From: LSUCC0057 sp048549915
Lineage (GTDB): Bacteria > Pseudomonadota > Gammaproteobacteria > Pseudomonadales > Porticoccaceae
Direction: 5' to 3'
DNA length: 48,115 nt
NCBI GenBank assembly: GCA_048549915.1
Contig: JBLYYE010000045.1
Location: forward strand, 1 to 48,115
Position 1 is the stretch's first letter, and the number at the start of each line of letters is the position of its first letter. Position numbers and translations under genes: made by a program. Below the pieces are notes generated by a model. It saw only the letters and a list, made by a program, of their open reading frames with translations. It made no database searches and was not told the DNA's origin. Positions 1 through 8,687 of this stretch are shown piece by piece.

Positions 1-539
1 ATGACGTTGACCCAATTAAAACGAGTCATGTAACGGTTCTTTACGAAGTTCAATTCGTCTTTGAACATCACTGAAGCTGAGTTCTTGTTACCGTACAGCA
101 GTGTGACGGAGCTCTTCGGCTCGCGCGATAACACCGACTTTATAATAGACAGCATAGGCGTAATGCCACTGCCCGCACAGATACACATGTAGTGCTTTTT
201 ATTTTCACTGTTTAGCTGTGTGTAAAAATTTCCTTGCGGGGGCATCACATTGAGCGAATCGCCAGCACGCAACTGGCTGTTTGCGTAGGTAGAGAAAACA
301 CCACCATCAATTGCTTTGACAGCTACCTGTAACTTGCCATCATCGACACCAGAACAGATTGAATACGATCGACGAATAGACTCCCCACCTACATCGCTCT
401 CCAACGTTAGATACTGCCCTTGAATAAAACTGAATGTCTCGCGCAGATTTTCTGGGACAGCGAAAGTGAGACAAACTGCAGTGTCCGTTTCTTGACGAAC
501 ATCGGCTAACTGCAATTGATGAAACTGAGTTGAACTCAT
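1..539 (-). CDS. paaE: PaaE, reductase of phenylacetyl-CoA epoxidase (C-terminal part missing)
   Basis: Flavin/iron-sulfur reductase that passes electrons from NAD(P)H to the diiron PaaA subunit of the ring-1,2-epoxidase. The first 179 codons are visible and the reading frame runs off the left edge; the family is about 355 residues, so the ferredoxin domain lies outside the window. The visible part has the ferredoxin-reductase fold, with the flavin-binding RRSYSIC segment near residues 56-62 and the nucleotide-binding AGSGITPM segment near 122-129. The start is the ATG at 539, 19 bases after the paaD stop, in the usual paaABCDE order. The frame is open to the edge with no break. Confidence 0.93.
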   Translation of the reverse strand, partial: MSSTQFHQLQLADVRQETDTAVCLTFAVPENLRETFSFIQGQYLTLESDVGGESIRRSYSICSGVDDGKLQVAVKAIDGGVFSTYANSQLRAGDSLNVMPPQGNFYTQLNSENKKHYMCICAGSGITPMLSIIKSVLSREPKSSVTLLYGNKNSASVMFKDELNFVKNRYMTRFNWVNV

Positions 540-558
540 AATTTGTCCTTAACAGGCA

Positions 559-1077
559 CTAAATGCACTTAAAATAATCAAAAGGCTCGAGACAGTCACT
601 ACAACGATAGAGCGCCTTGCAGGCAGTTGAACCAAATTCACTGATCAGCTCGACCTCTTCACTGCGACACTGCGGGCAGCTAATTTTCTCTCCTAGCGAT
701 TTTGGTGCAGGGGGAGCAATGCCGTACTCGCGAAGTTTCTCGCGACCCTGGCTGCTCATAAAATCAGTTGTCCATGTGGGAGTTAACAGGCTAACCACTT
801 CAACCTCCCGATAGTCTGTCGCTGCCAGCGCTTTTTCGATCTCTACGGCAATCTCAGCCATAGCAGGACAGCCCGAGTAAGTGGGCGTAATCTCTACGGT
901 AAGCTTATCTCCGTCAGCCTTAATATCTTGTAAAATGCCCAAGTCCCACAATGAGACAACCGGTATTTCAGGATCGCTGACAGCATCGAGGAGCGCCCAT
1001 AATTCTGGTAGCTGCGAACTGCTGCGACGCAACTGACGCTCGCGCTGGGCCTCTGTCACAAGGGGTATGGTTTCCAT
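559..1077 (-). CDS. paaD: PaaD, phenylacetyl-CoA epoxidase accessory protein (iron-sulfur assembly type)
   Basis: Small DUF59/MIP18-type protein needed for an active epoxidase, thought to help with iron-sulfur or metal assembly. The DUF59 core has DPEIPVVS at its start and the TYSGCPAM motif. The C-terminus carries the PaaD cysteine region: a CPQC pair, the EFGSTACKALYRC stretch, a CSDC pair and a final KC. Its ATG at 1077 shares its A with the paaC TGA (TGATG overlap), which implies translational coupling. An upstream in-frame GTG at 1083 would add two residues. About 172 residues, normal for the family. Confidence 0.93.
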   Translation of the reverse strand: METIPLVTEAQRERQLRRSSSQLPELWALLDAVSDPEIPVVSLWDLGILQDIKADGDKLTVEITPTYSGCPAMAEIAVEIEKALAATDYREVEVVSLLTPTWTTDFMSSQGREKLREYGIAPPAPKSLGEKISCPQCRSEEVELISEFGSTACKALYRCSDCLEPFDYFKCI

Positions 1078-1829
1078 CACCACTCAACGCCGGGATAGCT
1101 GCGCTGTAAATACTGCATCTCAGAGAGCATATGGCCAAGGTGCTCGGTATGAATACCCTCGCGACCACCGACAACTTTCCAACCATCTTCAGGGCGCGAC
1201 AGGGTAGCCTCTTTGAGAACCGCATCAATCTGATCACTCCATTGGCTATACAGAGACTCTCGATCAACCGCTATGTTATTAGCAATCAACTCTCGCTCGC
1301 CATCGGTAGGGATAAACAGCTCTTTGTGATAACCCCAAACCTCTTCGAGACCCTTCTGCATTTTTTCGTGGCTCTCTTCAGTACCATCGCCTAAACGGAT
1401 AACCCAGTCGCTGCTGCGGCGCAAATGATAACGGCTCTCTTTGATCGCCTTTGCCGCTATCGCAGCAATGCGCTCATCGGCTGAGTTAACTAGTTGTTCA
1501 AGATAGAGAACGTTAAAGGTATCAACAATCAGGAAACGAGACATGCTAAAAGCAAAGTCACCGCGGGGCAGCTCATTAATCAGCAAATTGGTGTAGCTGC
1601 GCGCATCGCGAAGAAAGGCTATATCATCCGCACTGCGGCCATCATCGGCGAGCTCGGCGGCGTAATCGTAAAACATTTGCGCACGGCCAATAAGATCAAG
1701 CGCAACATTAGCTAGCGCTAAATCTTCCTCCAAGAACGGAGCGCTGTAGCACCACTCAGTCATACGTTGACCAAATATCAGCGCGTCATCGCCTTGGGCA
1801 ATGCAATAATCAATTAACGGTTGGCTCAC
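1077..1829 (-). CDS. paaC: PaaC, structural subunit of phenylacetyl-CoA epoxidase
   Basis: Ferritin-like subunit that pairs with PaaA in the epoxidase core without being the catalytic diiron subunit. The N-terminus (LGQRMTEWC-like, here FGQRMTEWC), the AQMFYDYA segment and the HLGHMLSEMQ C-terminal stretch fit PaaC. An in-frame GTG at 1841 abuts the paaB stop, but a GAGG sequence lies 6 bases before the second GTG at 1829, and starting there gives an N-terminus of family length (250 residues). I chose 1829; 1841 remains possible. The gene ends inside the paaD start. Confidence 0.92.
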   Translation of the reverse strand: MSQPLIDYCIAQGDDALIFGQRMTEWCYSAPFLEEDLALANVALDLIGRAQMFYDYAAELADDGRSADDIAFLRDARSYTNLLINELPRGDFAFSMSRFLIVDTFNVLYLEQLVNSADERIAAIAAKAIKESRYHLRRSSDWVIRLGDGTEESHEKMQKGLEEVWGYHKELFIPTDGERELIANNIAVDRESLYSQWSDQIDAVLKEATLSRPEDGWKVVGGREGIHTEHLGHMLSEMQYLQRSYPGVEW

Positions 1830-1841
1830 AAGAGGCCTCAC

Positions 1842-2132
1842 TTACATATTGTTGACAGCATCGGGAAGCTGATAATGAGTGGCATGACGATAAGGCTTAT
1901 CATCCATCGGATCATAAAAACTCTCAGCATCTTCTTCTTGAGATGCGACAATATCACTAGAGTTGACGACCCAGAGGCTGACCCCTTCGCTGCGCCGGGT
2001 ATAACAATCACGCGCATATTCTAGGGCTTGTTCAGCATCTTCGGCATGAAGGCTGCCGACATGCTTGTGGTCAAGTCCGCGCTTAGAGCGGACAAAGACC
2101 TCAAACAATTTCAAATTTTCATCGCTGCTCAT
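1842..2132 (-). CDS. paaB: PaaB, small subunit of phenylacetyl-CoA epoxidase
   Basis: Small bridging subunit of the PaaABCE complex, 96 residues, the usual size. Recognised from LFEVFVRSKRGL near the start, the HVGSLHA segment, the RDCYTRR stretch and the SLWVV motif. It lies 27 bases after paaA and ends directly at the paaC upstream start, in the conserved A-B-C-D-E order, so it is surely co-transcribed. I see nothing unusual in it. Confidence 0.95.
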   Translation of the reverse strand: MSSDENLKLFEVFVRSKRGLDHKHVGSLHAEDAEQALEYARDCYTRRSEGVSLWVVNSSDIVASQEEDAESFYDPMDDKPYRHATHYQLPDAVNNM

Positions 2133-2159
2133 AACTGGTTCCTTGAGAAACTACCGCGC

Positions 2160-3113
2160 TTAGGCGGCGAGACGTTGTCGTTTTTTGCCTTCGTAGGCGC
2201 GCAGAGCATCGCGTACCCAAGCGCCTTCAGCATGCGCTTTCTTATGGTGTTCGATGCGGTCGCGGTTACAGGGACCGTCGCCGTTGATAACCCGCTGAAA
2301 CTCATCCCAATCGAGCTCGCCGTGGTCGTAACTACCGCGCTCATCATTCCATTTCATATCGGGATCAGGCACTTTCAAACCCAAAAATTCGATCTGAGGC
2401 ATAGACTGATCAATAAATGCCTGACGCAGCTCATCATTGCTTTTACGCTTGATCTTCCACTTCATAGATTGCGCACTGTGCGCCGACTCACCGTCGTGCG
2501 GACCAAACATCATTAGCGCGGGCCACCACCAGCGGTTGAGAGCATCTTGTGCCATTGCTTTTTGCTCTAGGCTACCAAATGCCAATACCATCAGGCTCTC
2601 ATAGCCCTGACGCTGGTGGAAACTCTCTTCTTTACAGATGCGCACCATAGCGCGCGCATAGGGGCCGTAAGAAGTTCGCTGCAAAGTGATCTGGTTAACG
2701 ATAGCTGCACCATCAACCAACCAACCGATAGCACCAATATCGGCCCAGCTCAAAGACGGGTAGTTGAATATAGAGGCGTACTTGGCGCGACCCTCGTGAA
2801 GCGCTTCAATCAATTCTTCGCGAGTAACACCTAACGTCTCGGTGGCACTGTACAAATAGAGGGCGTGGCCGCCTTCATCCTGGACTTTTGCCAGCAATAC
2901 CATCTTGCGACGCAGAGTTGGAGCGCGGCTAATCCAGTTGCCTTCAGGCTGCATACCGATCACTTCAGAATGAGCATGCTGGGACATTTGGCGTATTAAA
3001 TTTTTACGGTAAGTCTCAGGCATCCAGTCCTTGGGTTCAATTTTCTGCTCTGCGTCTATACGCGCCTGGAAGGCTTGCTCAAGTTGTTCATCGTTTAGTT
3101 TGAACTGACTCAT
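2160..3113 (-). CDS. paaA: PaaA, catalytic diiron subunit of phenylacetyl-CoA 1,2-epoxidase
   Basis: Oxygenase subunit that epoxidises the aromatic ring of phenylacetyl-CoA, the committed step of the pathway. It has the ferritin-like diiron fold; visible ligand motifs include VQDEGGH (Glu80, His83) and KEESFHQR further on. The length of 317 residues is normal. The ATG at 3113 is preceded by a GAGAGG ribosome site. It is the first gene of paaABCDE, 132 bases downstream of paaJ on the same strand; that gap holds a predicted promoter and an operator-like inverted repeat, so paaA can be transcribed separately from paaGIJ. Confidence 0.97.
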   Translation of the reverse strand: MSQFKLNDEQLEQAFQARIDAEQKIEPKDWMPETYRKNLIRQMSQHAHSEVIGMQPEGNWISRAPTLRRKMVLLAKVQDEGGHALYLYSATETLGVTREELIEALHEGRAKYASIFNYPSLSWADIGAIGWLVDGAAIVNQITLQRTSYGPYARAMVRICKEESFHQRQGYESLMVLAFGSLEQKAMAQDALNRWWWPALMMFGPHDGESAHSAQSMKWKIKRKSNDELRQAFIDQSMPQIEFLGLKVPDPDMKWNDERGSYDHGELDWDEFQRVINGDGPCNRDRIEHHKKAHAEGAWVRDALRAYEGKKRQRLAA

Positions 3114-3184
3114 CTCACTGACCTCTCACAAATATAATTAGACTTTGCACCACTGACCTAGCGCACTTTGTTACTACAAGCTGA

Positions 3185-3213
3185 AATATATGATACCAAA
3201 TAAAAAACTTCAA
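3185..3213 (-). promoter_or_regulatory. Predicted sigma-70 promoter of paaABCDE
   Basis: On the minus strand TTGAAG (3213-3208) is followed after exactly 17 bases by TATATT (3190-3185), about 70 bases before the paaA ATG. The spacer contains one arm of the 3191-3229 inverted repeat, a geometry expected for repression. Predicted from sequence only. Confidence 0.55.
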
Positions 3214-3229
3214 CTAAATTTTAGTATCA
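3191..3229. promoter_or_regulatory. Operator-like inverted repeat upstream of paaA
   Basis: A 39-bp element with TGATACCAAA at 3191-3200 and its near-perfect reverse complement TTTAGTATCA at 3220-3229. A second element of the same length, with TGATAC at one end and GTAT.A at the other, lies between paaZ and paaK. Both begin 78 bases upstream of a start codon (paaA, paaZ). This points to a shared phenylacetate-pathway regulator (PaaX, PaaR or other); none is encoded in the window. Confidence 0.55.
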
Positions 3230-3245
3230 CTTAAGGACTCAACGG

Positions 3246-4451
3246 TCACATCCGCTCGATGATAATAGCTATCCCTTGCCCTACCCCAATGCACATAGCA
3301 CATAGAGCATAGCGTCCACCGCTATTGCGGAGCTGATAAGCGGCTGTTGTCACCAGACGAGCGCCACTCATGCCGAGGGGGTGACCCAGCGCTATAGCGC
3401 CACCATTGGGATTAAGACGGGCGTCATCATCACTCATACCCAAGTCGCGAGTAACCGCCAGTGCCTGCGCAGCAAAAGCTTCGTTAAATTCGATGACATC
3501 CATTTGTTCGAGCGTCAAACCTGCTTTAGCCAGCACTTTGCGCGCCGCTGGCGCCGGACCAAAGCCCATAATTCTTGGCTCAAGACCGACTGTTGCCATC
3601 GCTAGCACTTTCGCCATGGGTGTCAGCTGGTGCTCACTCAATGCTTGCTCTGAGGCCATCAGCAGCGCACAGGCACCATCGTTTACACCTGAGGCATTAC
3701 CCGCTGTAACACTACCCTCTGAACGAAACGGCGTACCCAGGCGCGCCAAAGACTCAATCGTAGTCTCAGGCCGGATATGCTCATCGTGTTCAACTATGCG
3801 GGGCTCACCTTTGCGTTGAGGTATAGTGACCGCAACAATCTCTTCGGCCAAACGACCACTCTCGCGTGCGGCTGCAGCTAAAGCGTGGCTGCGCGCGGCA
3901 AAACTATCTTGCGCTGCGCGCTCAATGGCAAATTGTTCCGCTACGTTTTCAGCAGTTTCGGGCATTGAGTCAATACCGTATTGCTTCTTGAGTAGCTTGT
4001 TGATAAAACGCCAGCCAATTGTTGTATCGTAAATTTCGGCATTGCGACTAAAGGCGCTGTCGGCCTTGGCCAGAACCATCGGCGCTCGCGACATAGATTC
4101 AACACCACCGGCAATTGCCAGCTCCATCTCGCCGGATTTTATCGCTCGCGCGGCACTGCCTACGGCATCCATCCCTGACCCACACAAGCGATTCAGAGTC
4201 ACTCCGGGCACCGTATCAGGCAGGCCAGCTAGGAGCCCAGCCATACGCGCCACATTGCGGTTGTCTTCGCCGGCCTGATTGGCACAACCGTAAAAGAGGT
4301 CTTCTACAGCAGACCAGTCAAGATTCGGATTGCGTTCTCTCAGGGCGCGAATCGGCACCGCCGCCAAGTCATCTGCGCGGACTGCACTGAGAGCGCCTCC
4401 ATAACGGCCAATGGGTGTACGTATTGCGTCTACGATATAAGCATTTTTCAA
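3246..4451 (-). CDS. paaJ: 3-oxoadipyl-CoA / 3-oxo-5,6-dehydrosuberyl-CoA thiolase
   Basis: Thiolase that performs the last chain-shortening steps of phenylacetate breakdown, releasing acetyl-CoA and succinyl-CoA. It has the thiolase motifs in order: the nucleophilic cysteine in NRLCGSGMDA (Cys90), the NEAFAAQAL stretch, GHPLGMSGAR, and the second catalytic cysteine in CIGVGQG (Cys387). The length of 401 residues is standard. The start is a TTG at 4451 preceded by AGAGGAAG; no ATG in frame fits better. The paa context separates it from a PcaF-type thiolase, although the sequence families are very close. It lies 36 bases after the thioesterase gene. Confidence 0.9.
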   Translation of the reverse strand: MKNAYIVDAIRTPIGRYGGALSAVRADDLAAVPIRALRERNPNLDWSAVEDLFYGCANQAGEDNRNVARMAGLLAGLPDTVPGVTLNRLCGSGMDAVGSAARAIKSGEMELAIAGGVESMSRAPMVLAKADSAFSRNAEIYDTTIGWRFINKLLKKQYGIDSMPETAENVAEQFAIERAAQDSFAARSHALAAAARESGRLAEEIVAVTIPQRKGEPRIVEHDEHIRPETTIESLARLGTPFRSEGSVTAGNASGVNDGACALLMASEQALSEHQLTPMAKVLAMATVGLEPRIMGFGPAPAARKVLAKAGLTLEQMDVIEFNEAFAAQALAVTRDLGMSDDDARLNPNGGAIALGHPLGMSGARLVTTAAYQLRNSGGRYALCAMCIGVGQGIAIIIERM

Positions 4452-4487
4452 AATAACTTCCTCTTAATCTGAATACATAAATCTAAT

Positions 4488-4949
4488 TTATACAGTCTGC
4501 TCTTTAATGACTGGCCCACCAATGCGCATCGAACGCCCACGCACTTGTCCGATAACTTGATCCATCTGATTGCGGACAACGATGTCGTAGAGACCACTGC
4601 GTTTACTTTGGTTAACTACCTGTGCCTGTGCAACCAAGCGGTCGCCACGTTTGGCGGGACGTAAAAAATCAATCGACACCCCGGCAGCCACAGCAGCCAG
4701 ATTGTGTGAATTACAGGCAAAAGCGAAAGCCGAATCGGCTAGGGCAAAGACAAAGCCGCCGTGGCAAATATCTAAGCCGTTGACCATATCCTCACGCACG
4801 GTCATGCTCAGACGAGACCAGCCCTCGCCTACCGCTTCTATCTGCATCCCCAAGCCGGCAGAGGCCTTATCTTCAGCCCACATTGCACTTGCTGCCGCCT
4901 GTGCCAGCTGATCCGCACTGCTCGCAGAGTTATTATCGTCGCTTTCCAC
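4488..4949 (-). CDS. paaI: PaaI-type hotdog acyl-CoA thioesterase
   Basis: Hotdog-fold thioesterase thought to release CoA from stalled or toxic ring-derived CoA thioesters, protecting the CoA pool. The CHGGFVFALADSAF segment holds the family HGG motif and the acidic catalytic position; SIDFLRPAKRGD is the typical second half. It has 153 residues. The start is a GTG at 4949 with AGGAGAG just upstream inside the end of paaG; only 2 bases separate the genes, so translation is probably coupled. Some clusters number this gene differently. Confidence 0.9.
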   Translation of the reverse strand: MESDDNNSASSADQLAQAAASAMWAEDKASAGLGMQIEAVGEGWSRLSMTVREDMVNGLDICHGGFVFALADSAFAFACNSHNLAAVAAGVSIDFLRPAKRGDRLVAQAQVVNQSKRSGLYDIVVRNQMDQVIGQVRGRSMRIGGPVIKEQTV

Positions 4950-4951
4950 GT

Positions 4952-5743
4952 TTACTCTCCTGTGAATTGGGGTTTGCGCTTTTCCATAAAAGCGGAGACC
5001 CCTTCGCGATAATCGGCTGAACGACCCAGCTCTCGCATGGTCATTTTTTCTTGCTCCAACTGCTCGTGCAGAGCGGTTGAGAAGCTGGCATTGAGGAGCC
5101 GCTTAATATTCGCCAAGCCGCGGGTAGGCTGAGCTGCGAGATGGGCGGCCATCGCAAGCGCTTCATCCTGCAATTGGTCGTCGTCTATCGCCTTCCAAAT
5201 CAACCCCCACTGCTCGGCTTGCTCGGCTGGCAATTTATCGCCCAGCAGCGCTAAACCCTTAGCGCGGGGTAAACCAACGGCACGAGGCAGATTAAAAGTG
5301 CCACCAGAATCCGGCACCAAACCGATGTTGCAAAATACTTGGACAAATTTTGCCGATTTTGCTGCAAGAACAATATCGCACGCCAGTGCGATACTCGCCC
5401 CCGCCCCTGCGGCTACCCCGTTGACAGCACAGATCACCGGTTTTTGCATAGTCATAATGTTGCGGATTAATGGGTTGTAGTAGCGCTCTACCGACTCGCC
5501 TAAATCCGGTGCAGCGTCATCGGCACTGACAGCGCGATCACCTAAATCTTGGCCGGCACAGAAACCACGCCCCGCAGCGGTGAGAAGCAAGCAGCGAATA
5601 GCGCTGTCATCGCGCGCTATGGCCATAGCTGTAGCGACCTCTTCGTGCATTGCGACCGTAAAACTATTGAGCGTCTGCGGGCGGTTTAAAGTTAGAACAG
5701 CCACCCCCGCATCCACTGTAAAGTTAATATTTTCAAAGTTCAT
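4952..5743 (-). CDS. paaG: PaaG, 1,2-epoxyphenylacetyl-CoA isomerase
   Basis: Crotonase-fold enzyme that isomerises the ring epoxide to oxepin-CoA. Segments that fit E. coli PaaG as I recall it: RGFCAGQDLGDR, APDLGESVERYYNPL, KPVICAVNGVAAGAGAS, and the ends GRSADYREGVSAF and KPQFTGE. The length of 263 residues matches. The ATG at 5743 has an AGGAGAT ribosome site. It is the first gene of the minus-strand run and is divergent from paaY. No PaaF-type hydratase lies beside it, so the later hydration step must be supplied from elsewhere or by a relaxed enzyme. Confidence 0.94.
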   Translation of the reverse strand: MNFENINFTVDAGVAVLTLNRPQTLNSFTVAMHEEVATAMAIARDDSAIRCLLLTAAGRGFCAGQDLGDRAVSADDAAPDLGESVERYYNPLIRNIMTMQKPVICAVNGVAAGAGASIALACDIVLAAKSAKFVQVFCNIGLVPDSGGTFNLPRAVGLPRAKGLALLGDKLPAEQAEQWGLIWKAIDDDQLQDEALAMAAHLAAQPTRGLANIKRLLNASFSTALHEQLEQEKMTMRELGRSADYREGVSAFMEKRKPQFTGE

Positions 5744-5841
5744 ATCGATCTCCTATTATTTATTCACCCGCGCCACGATTGCCTTACGCTGCGGCAGTTA
5801 TGTTTAAATACCCAACCCAACATGACTCAACATTAAAAACT

Positions 5842-6432
5842 ATGCCTTGTTTCGCCATTGAAAATCTAATACCCGTTGTCGATCCGACCGCTTTCGTCCA
5901 TCCCACAGCAGTACTCATAGGGGACGTTATTATTGGCCCAAATTGCTACGTAGGGGCCAACGCGGTGCTGCGCGGCGACTTCGGTCGCATCGCAATGCAT
6001 ACCGGCTCCAATCTACAAGACAACTGCGTTATGCATAGCTTTCCCGGCCAAGACTGCATCATTGAGGCTGATGGCCATGTCGGCCATGGAGCTATTCTCC
6101 ACGGCTGCACAGTGGGCAAAAATGCCTTAGTCGGGATGCAAAGTGTCGTCATGGACGGCGCCACCATAGGCGCCAACAGCTTTGTTGCTGCCTGCTCATT
6201 TGTTAAAGCTGGCTTTGAGGGCGCTGAACAAGTACTCCTTATTGGTAACCCAGCGACCGTTAAACGCCCTCTCAGCGACGATGAAGTGGCGTGGAAACAC
6301 CGCGGCACTGGTGAGTATCAAACACTCACCGAGCGCTCCCTGCAAAGCCACCGTATGGTCCAACCCTTGACTGCCGAACAAACCGACCGACCGCGGTTTA
6401 CCGCCAGCAACCACACCCCTAAAAAAAGCTGA
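5842..6432 (+). CDS. paaY: PaaY, hexapeptide-repeat thioesterase of the phenylacetate pathway
   Basis: Left-handed beta-helix protein of the gamma-carbonic anhydrase/hexapeptide-transferase class; in this pathway it is thought to hydrolyse dead-end CoA thioesters. Hexapeptide-like repeats run through residues 15-130, and the RGDFGRI, DNCVMH and GHGAILHGC motifs carry likely metal-binding histidines. The reading frame extends upstream to 5779, but the ATG at 5842 gives 196 residues beginning MPCFAIENLIPVV, matching the family; no clear ribosome site is visible for either start. It is convergent with paaZ and the two stop codons abut with no base between. Confidence 0.9.
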   Translation: MPCFAIENLIPVVDPTAFVHPTAVLIGDVIIGPNCYVGANAVLRGDFGRIAMHTGSNLQDNCVMHSFPGQDCIIEADGHVGHGAILHGCTVGKNALVGMQSVVMDGATIGANSFVAACSFVKAGFEGAEQVLLIGNPATVKRPLSDDEVAWKHRGTGEYQTLTERSLQSHRMVQPLTAEQTDRPRFTASNHTPKKS

Positions 6433-8493
6433 TTAACCGTCTTTGCGCACAACCAGAGTGAGAATATCGTAGAGCGCGACCATTTCCTCATGCTGATTAA
6501 TAACCTCAACGTCCCACACTACGACACCTGTGGCTTGCTCCTCATCGGGGCGTTTATCCTTGGCGATTTTCTGTTTGGCTGTAATTTTCACCTGCAGGGT
6601 GTCACCGATACCGACCGGCTCAATAAAGCGCAGATTATTGAGCCCATAGTTAGCCAGTACAGGGCCAGGCGCTGGGGATACAAACATACCTGCAGCAGCA
6701 GAGATAATAAAATAGCCGTGTGCCACTCGCTTGCCAAACAGTGAATCTTTAGCCGCCAACTCATCGAAGTGGGCGTAAAAGTGGTCACCCGATAGGCAGC
6801 CAAAATTAACAATATCCGCCTCGGTTACTGTGCGTCGATGAGTCACTAGCTGCTCACCAATCTGCAGGTCTTCAAAATAGCGACGGAATGGGTGAATTTC
6901 TGTATGGATAGGTTGTGCCCCACTCATATACTGACGAGTGATAGCGGCCAATGTTGTTGGCGAACCTTGCACAGAGGTGCGTTGCATATAGTGTTTAACG
7001 GCGCGCGCACCGCCTAGCTCTTCTCCGCCACCTGCGCGACCGGGGCCGCCGTGGACTAACGTCGGCAGAGGAGAGCCATGGCCGGTAGATTCGCCAGCAC
7101 AGTCGCGATTGATCACCAACATACGACCGTGATACGCAGCACAACCCAGTATCAACTCTGCAGCCTCAGCATTGTCATAGGTAAAAACGGACCCAGCCAA
7201 ACTGCCTTTACCCAAACTGACCAGCTCGATAGCCTCATCGAGAGAGGTATAGGGCATCACTGTACACACGGGGCCAAATGCTTCTATCTCATGCGGAGCA
7301 GAGACCGTCAGCGGCGTGTCACAACGCAACACTGTCGGCGGATAAAACGCCGCAGCACTGCACTGCTCGCCCACTAAGTTGAGTGGCTCCTGCTCCCCAC
7401 CAATTACGATTTCACAATGCTCTGCAAGCTGGGCCACTTTGTCCGCCACATCGCGCTTTTGCGCAGCTCCGAGCAGAGCGCCCATGCGCACCCCCTCTGC
7501 CGCGGGGTCGCCGACGACCACTTTACCTAACCGTTCACGAAGCGCATCGATAACTGGGACGACCATTTCCTGAGGGGCAAAAACACGGCGTATGGAAGTA
7601 CATTTCTGTCCAGCTTTAGTGGTCATCTCTCTGACGATCTCTTTGACAAACAGCCCAAACTCTTCATCTTGATGGCCGACAGTCTGCCCCAAAATAGTGC
7701 AGTTAAGTGAATCCGCCTCCATGTTAAATGGAATACTTTTAGCAATAATATTGGGATGCGCTTTGAGCATCTGTCCTGTAGAAGCAGAGCCAGTAAAAGT
7801 CACACAGTCCTGCTCTGTCAGATGGTCAAGTAGGTCTCCTGCAGAGCCACAAATTAACTGTATGGAGCCCTCTGGAAGAATTTTTGAATCGATGATGTCG
7901 CGCACCATCGCCTCAGTTAAATAGGCAGAATCAGTCGCAGGTTTGACCACCACAGGCACACCTGCTACCAAGCTAGGTGCGATTTTCTCCAGCATGCCCC
8001 AGCAGGGGAAGTTGAATGCGTTGATATGCACAGAGACACCGCGCTTGGAAACCAAAATATGTCTAGCCGCAAAAGTGTTATTAGCCGATAGCGGCTCTGG
8101 CGCGCCCTCAACAGCAAAAGTTTCGTTGTCAAACTCGCGCCGTGCGATCCCAGAATAGCTGAACAAGGTGGCAACACCGCCTTCAATATCTACCCAGCTG
8201 TCGGCTTTGGTGGCACCGGTGGCCGCGGACAGGGCATAGAGCGCGTCTTTGCGTTCGAGGAGGTATTTACCCAGATTTTTAAGCGCTGTACCGCGCTCGT
8301 GGATTGTCATAGCTCGCAGTGCTGTCCCACCCTGACGCCGCCCGTAATCGAGAACTTTAGCAAAATCTATACCCCGACTACCGGTTTCACAAAGCGGCTC
8401 GCCAGTAATGGCATGGTTCAGTACTTTGCCCTGACCTTCTCCCGCTAACCACTCGCCGTAAACATAACTTTTTGTGTGAGGAACAGTACTCAT
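6433..8493 (-). CDS. paaZ: PaaZ, oxepin-CoA hydrolase / 3-oxo-5,6-dehydrosuberyl-CoA semialdehyde dehydrogenase
   Basis: Bifunctional ring-opening enzyme. Residues 1 to about 520 form an NADP aldehyde dehydrogenase domain with Glu259 in NMEADSLN and the nucleophile Cys298 in GQKCTS, three positions from the E. coli residues as I recall them. About 540-686 is a MaoC-like hydratase domain with SGDHFYAHFDE. Fusion of both domains is normal for this family, and the length of 686 residues is right. It is divergent from paaK; the 194-base gap holds two overlapping promoters and an operator-like repeat. Its stop abuts that of paaY. Confidence 0.96.
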   Translation of the reverse strand: MSTVPHTKSYVYGEWLAGEGQGKVLNHAITGEPLCETGSRGIDFAKVLDYGRRQGGTALRAMTIHERGTALKNLGKYLLERKDALYALSAATGATKADSWVDIEGGVATLFSYSGIARREFDNETFAVEGAPEPLSANNTFAARHILVSKRGVSVHINAFNFPCWGMLEKIAPSLVAGVPVVVKPATDSAYLTEAMVRDIIDSKILPEGSIQLICGSAGDLLDHLTEQDCVTFTGSASTGQMLKAHPNIIAKSIPFNMEADSLNCTILGQTVGHQDEEFGLFVKEIVREMTTKAGQKCTSIRRVFAPQEMVVPVIDALRERLGKVVVGDPAAEGVRMGALLGAAQKRDVADKVAQLAEHCEIVIGGEQEPLNLVGEQCSAAAFYPPTVLRCDTPLTVSAPHEIEAFGPVCTVMPYTSLDEAIELVSLGKGSLAGSVFTYDNAEAAELILGCAAYHGRMLVINRDCAGESTGHGSPLPTLVHGGPGRAGGGEELGGARAVKHYMQRTSVQGSPTTLAAITRQYMSGAQPIHTEIHPFRRYFEDLQIGEQLVTHRRTVTEADIVNFGCLSGDHFYAHFDELAAKDSLFGKRVAHGYFIISAAAGMFVSPAPGPVLANYGLNNLRFIEPVGIGDTLQVKITAKQKIAKDKRPDEEQATGVVVWDVEVINQHEEMVALYDILTLVVRKDG

Positions 8494-8569
8494 TGAAATT
8501 TCTCGCTCAGTAGAATTAGCGCCGCTGCCAATTTGAACGGCTTGTTACCAATAATTGGGTCGAATAATT

Positions 8570-8612
8570 ATGATACACTTTTGTTGATTTAAGTCAATTT
8601 TGTGTATAACAT
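8570..8612. promoter_or_regulatory. Overlapping divergent promoters and operator-like repeat for paaZ and paaK
   Basis: ATACAC (8573-8578) pairs with GTGTAT (8602-8607), and TTGA (8584-8587) pairs with TCAA (8594-8597) around the same centre. For paaK, TTGATT (8584-8589) and TAACAT (8607-8612) are 17 bases apart. For paaZ on the minus strand, TTGACT (8597-8592) and TATCAT (8575-8570) are 16 apart. The 39-bp stretch 8571-8609 matches the paaA element at 21 of 39 positions, including both ends. It begins 78 bases from the paaZ start. Confidence 0.55.
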
Positions 8613-8687
8613 TTATTACGAATTGCGATGGTGCTGTTAGCGAGCCTCGCCGAATAAAAATAGATTTAAGCGCCAAAGGGGTGCCCT

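Noticed and set aside
2028..2516. A 162-codon open frame on the plus strand across paaB and paaA
   Set aside because: It lies wholly opposite recognised genes, has no ribosome site and no family features.
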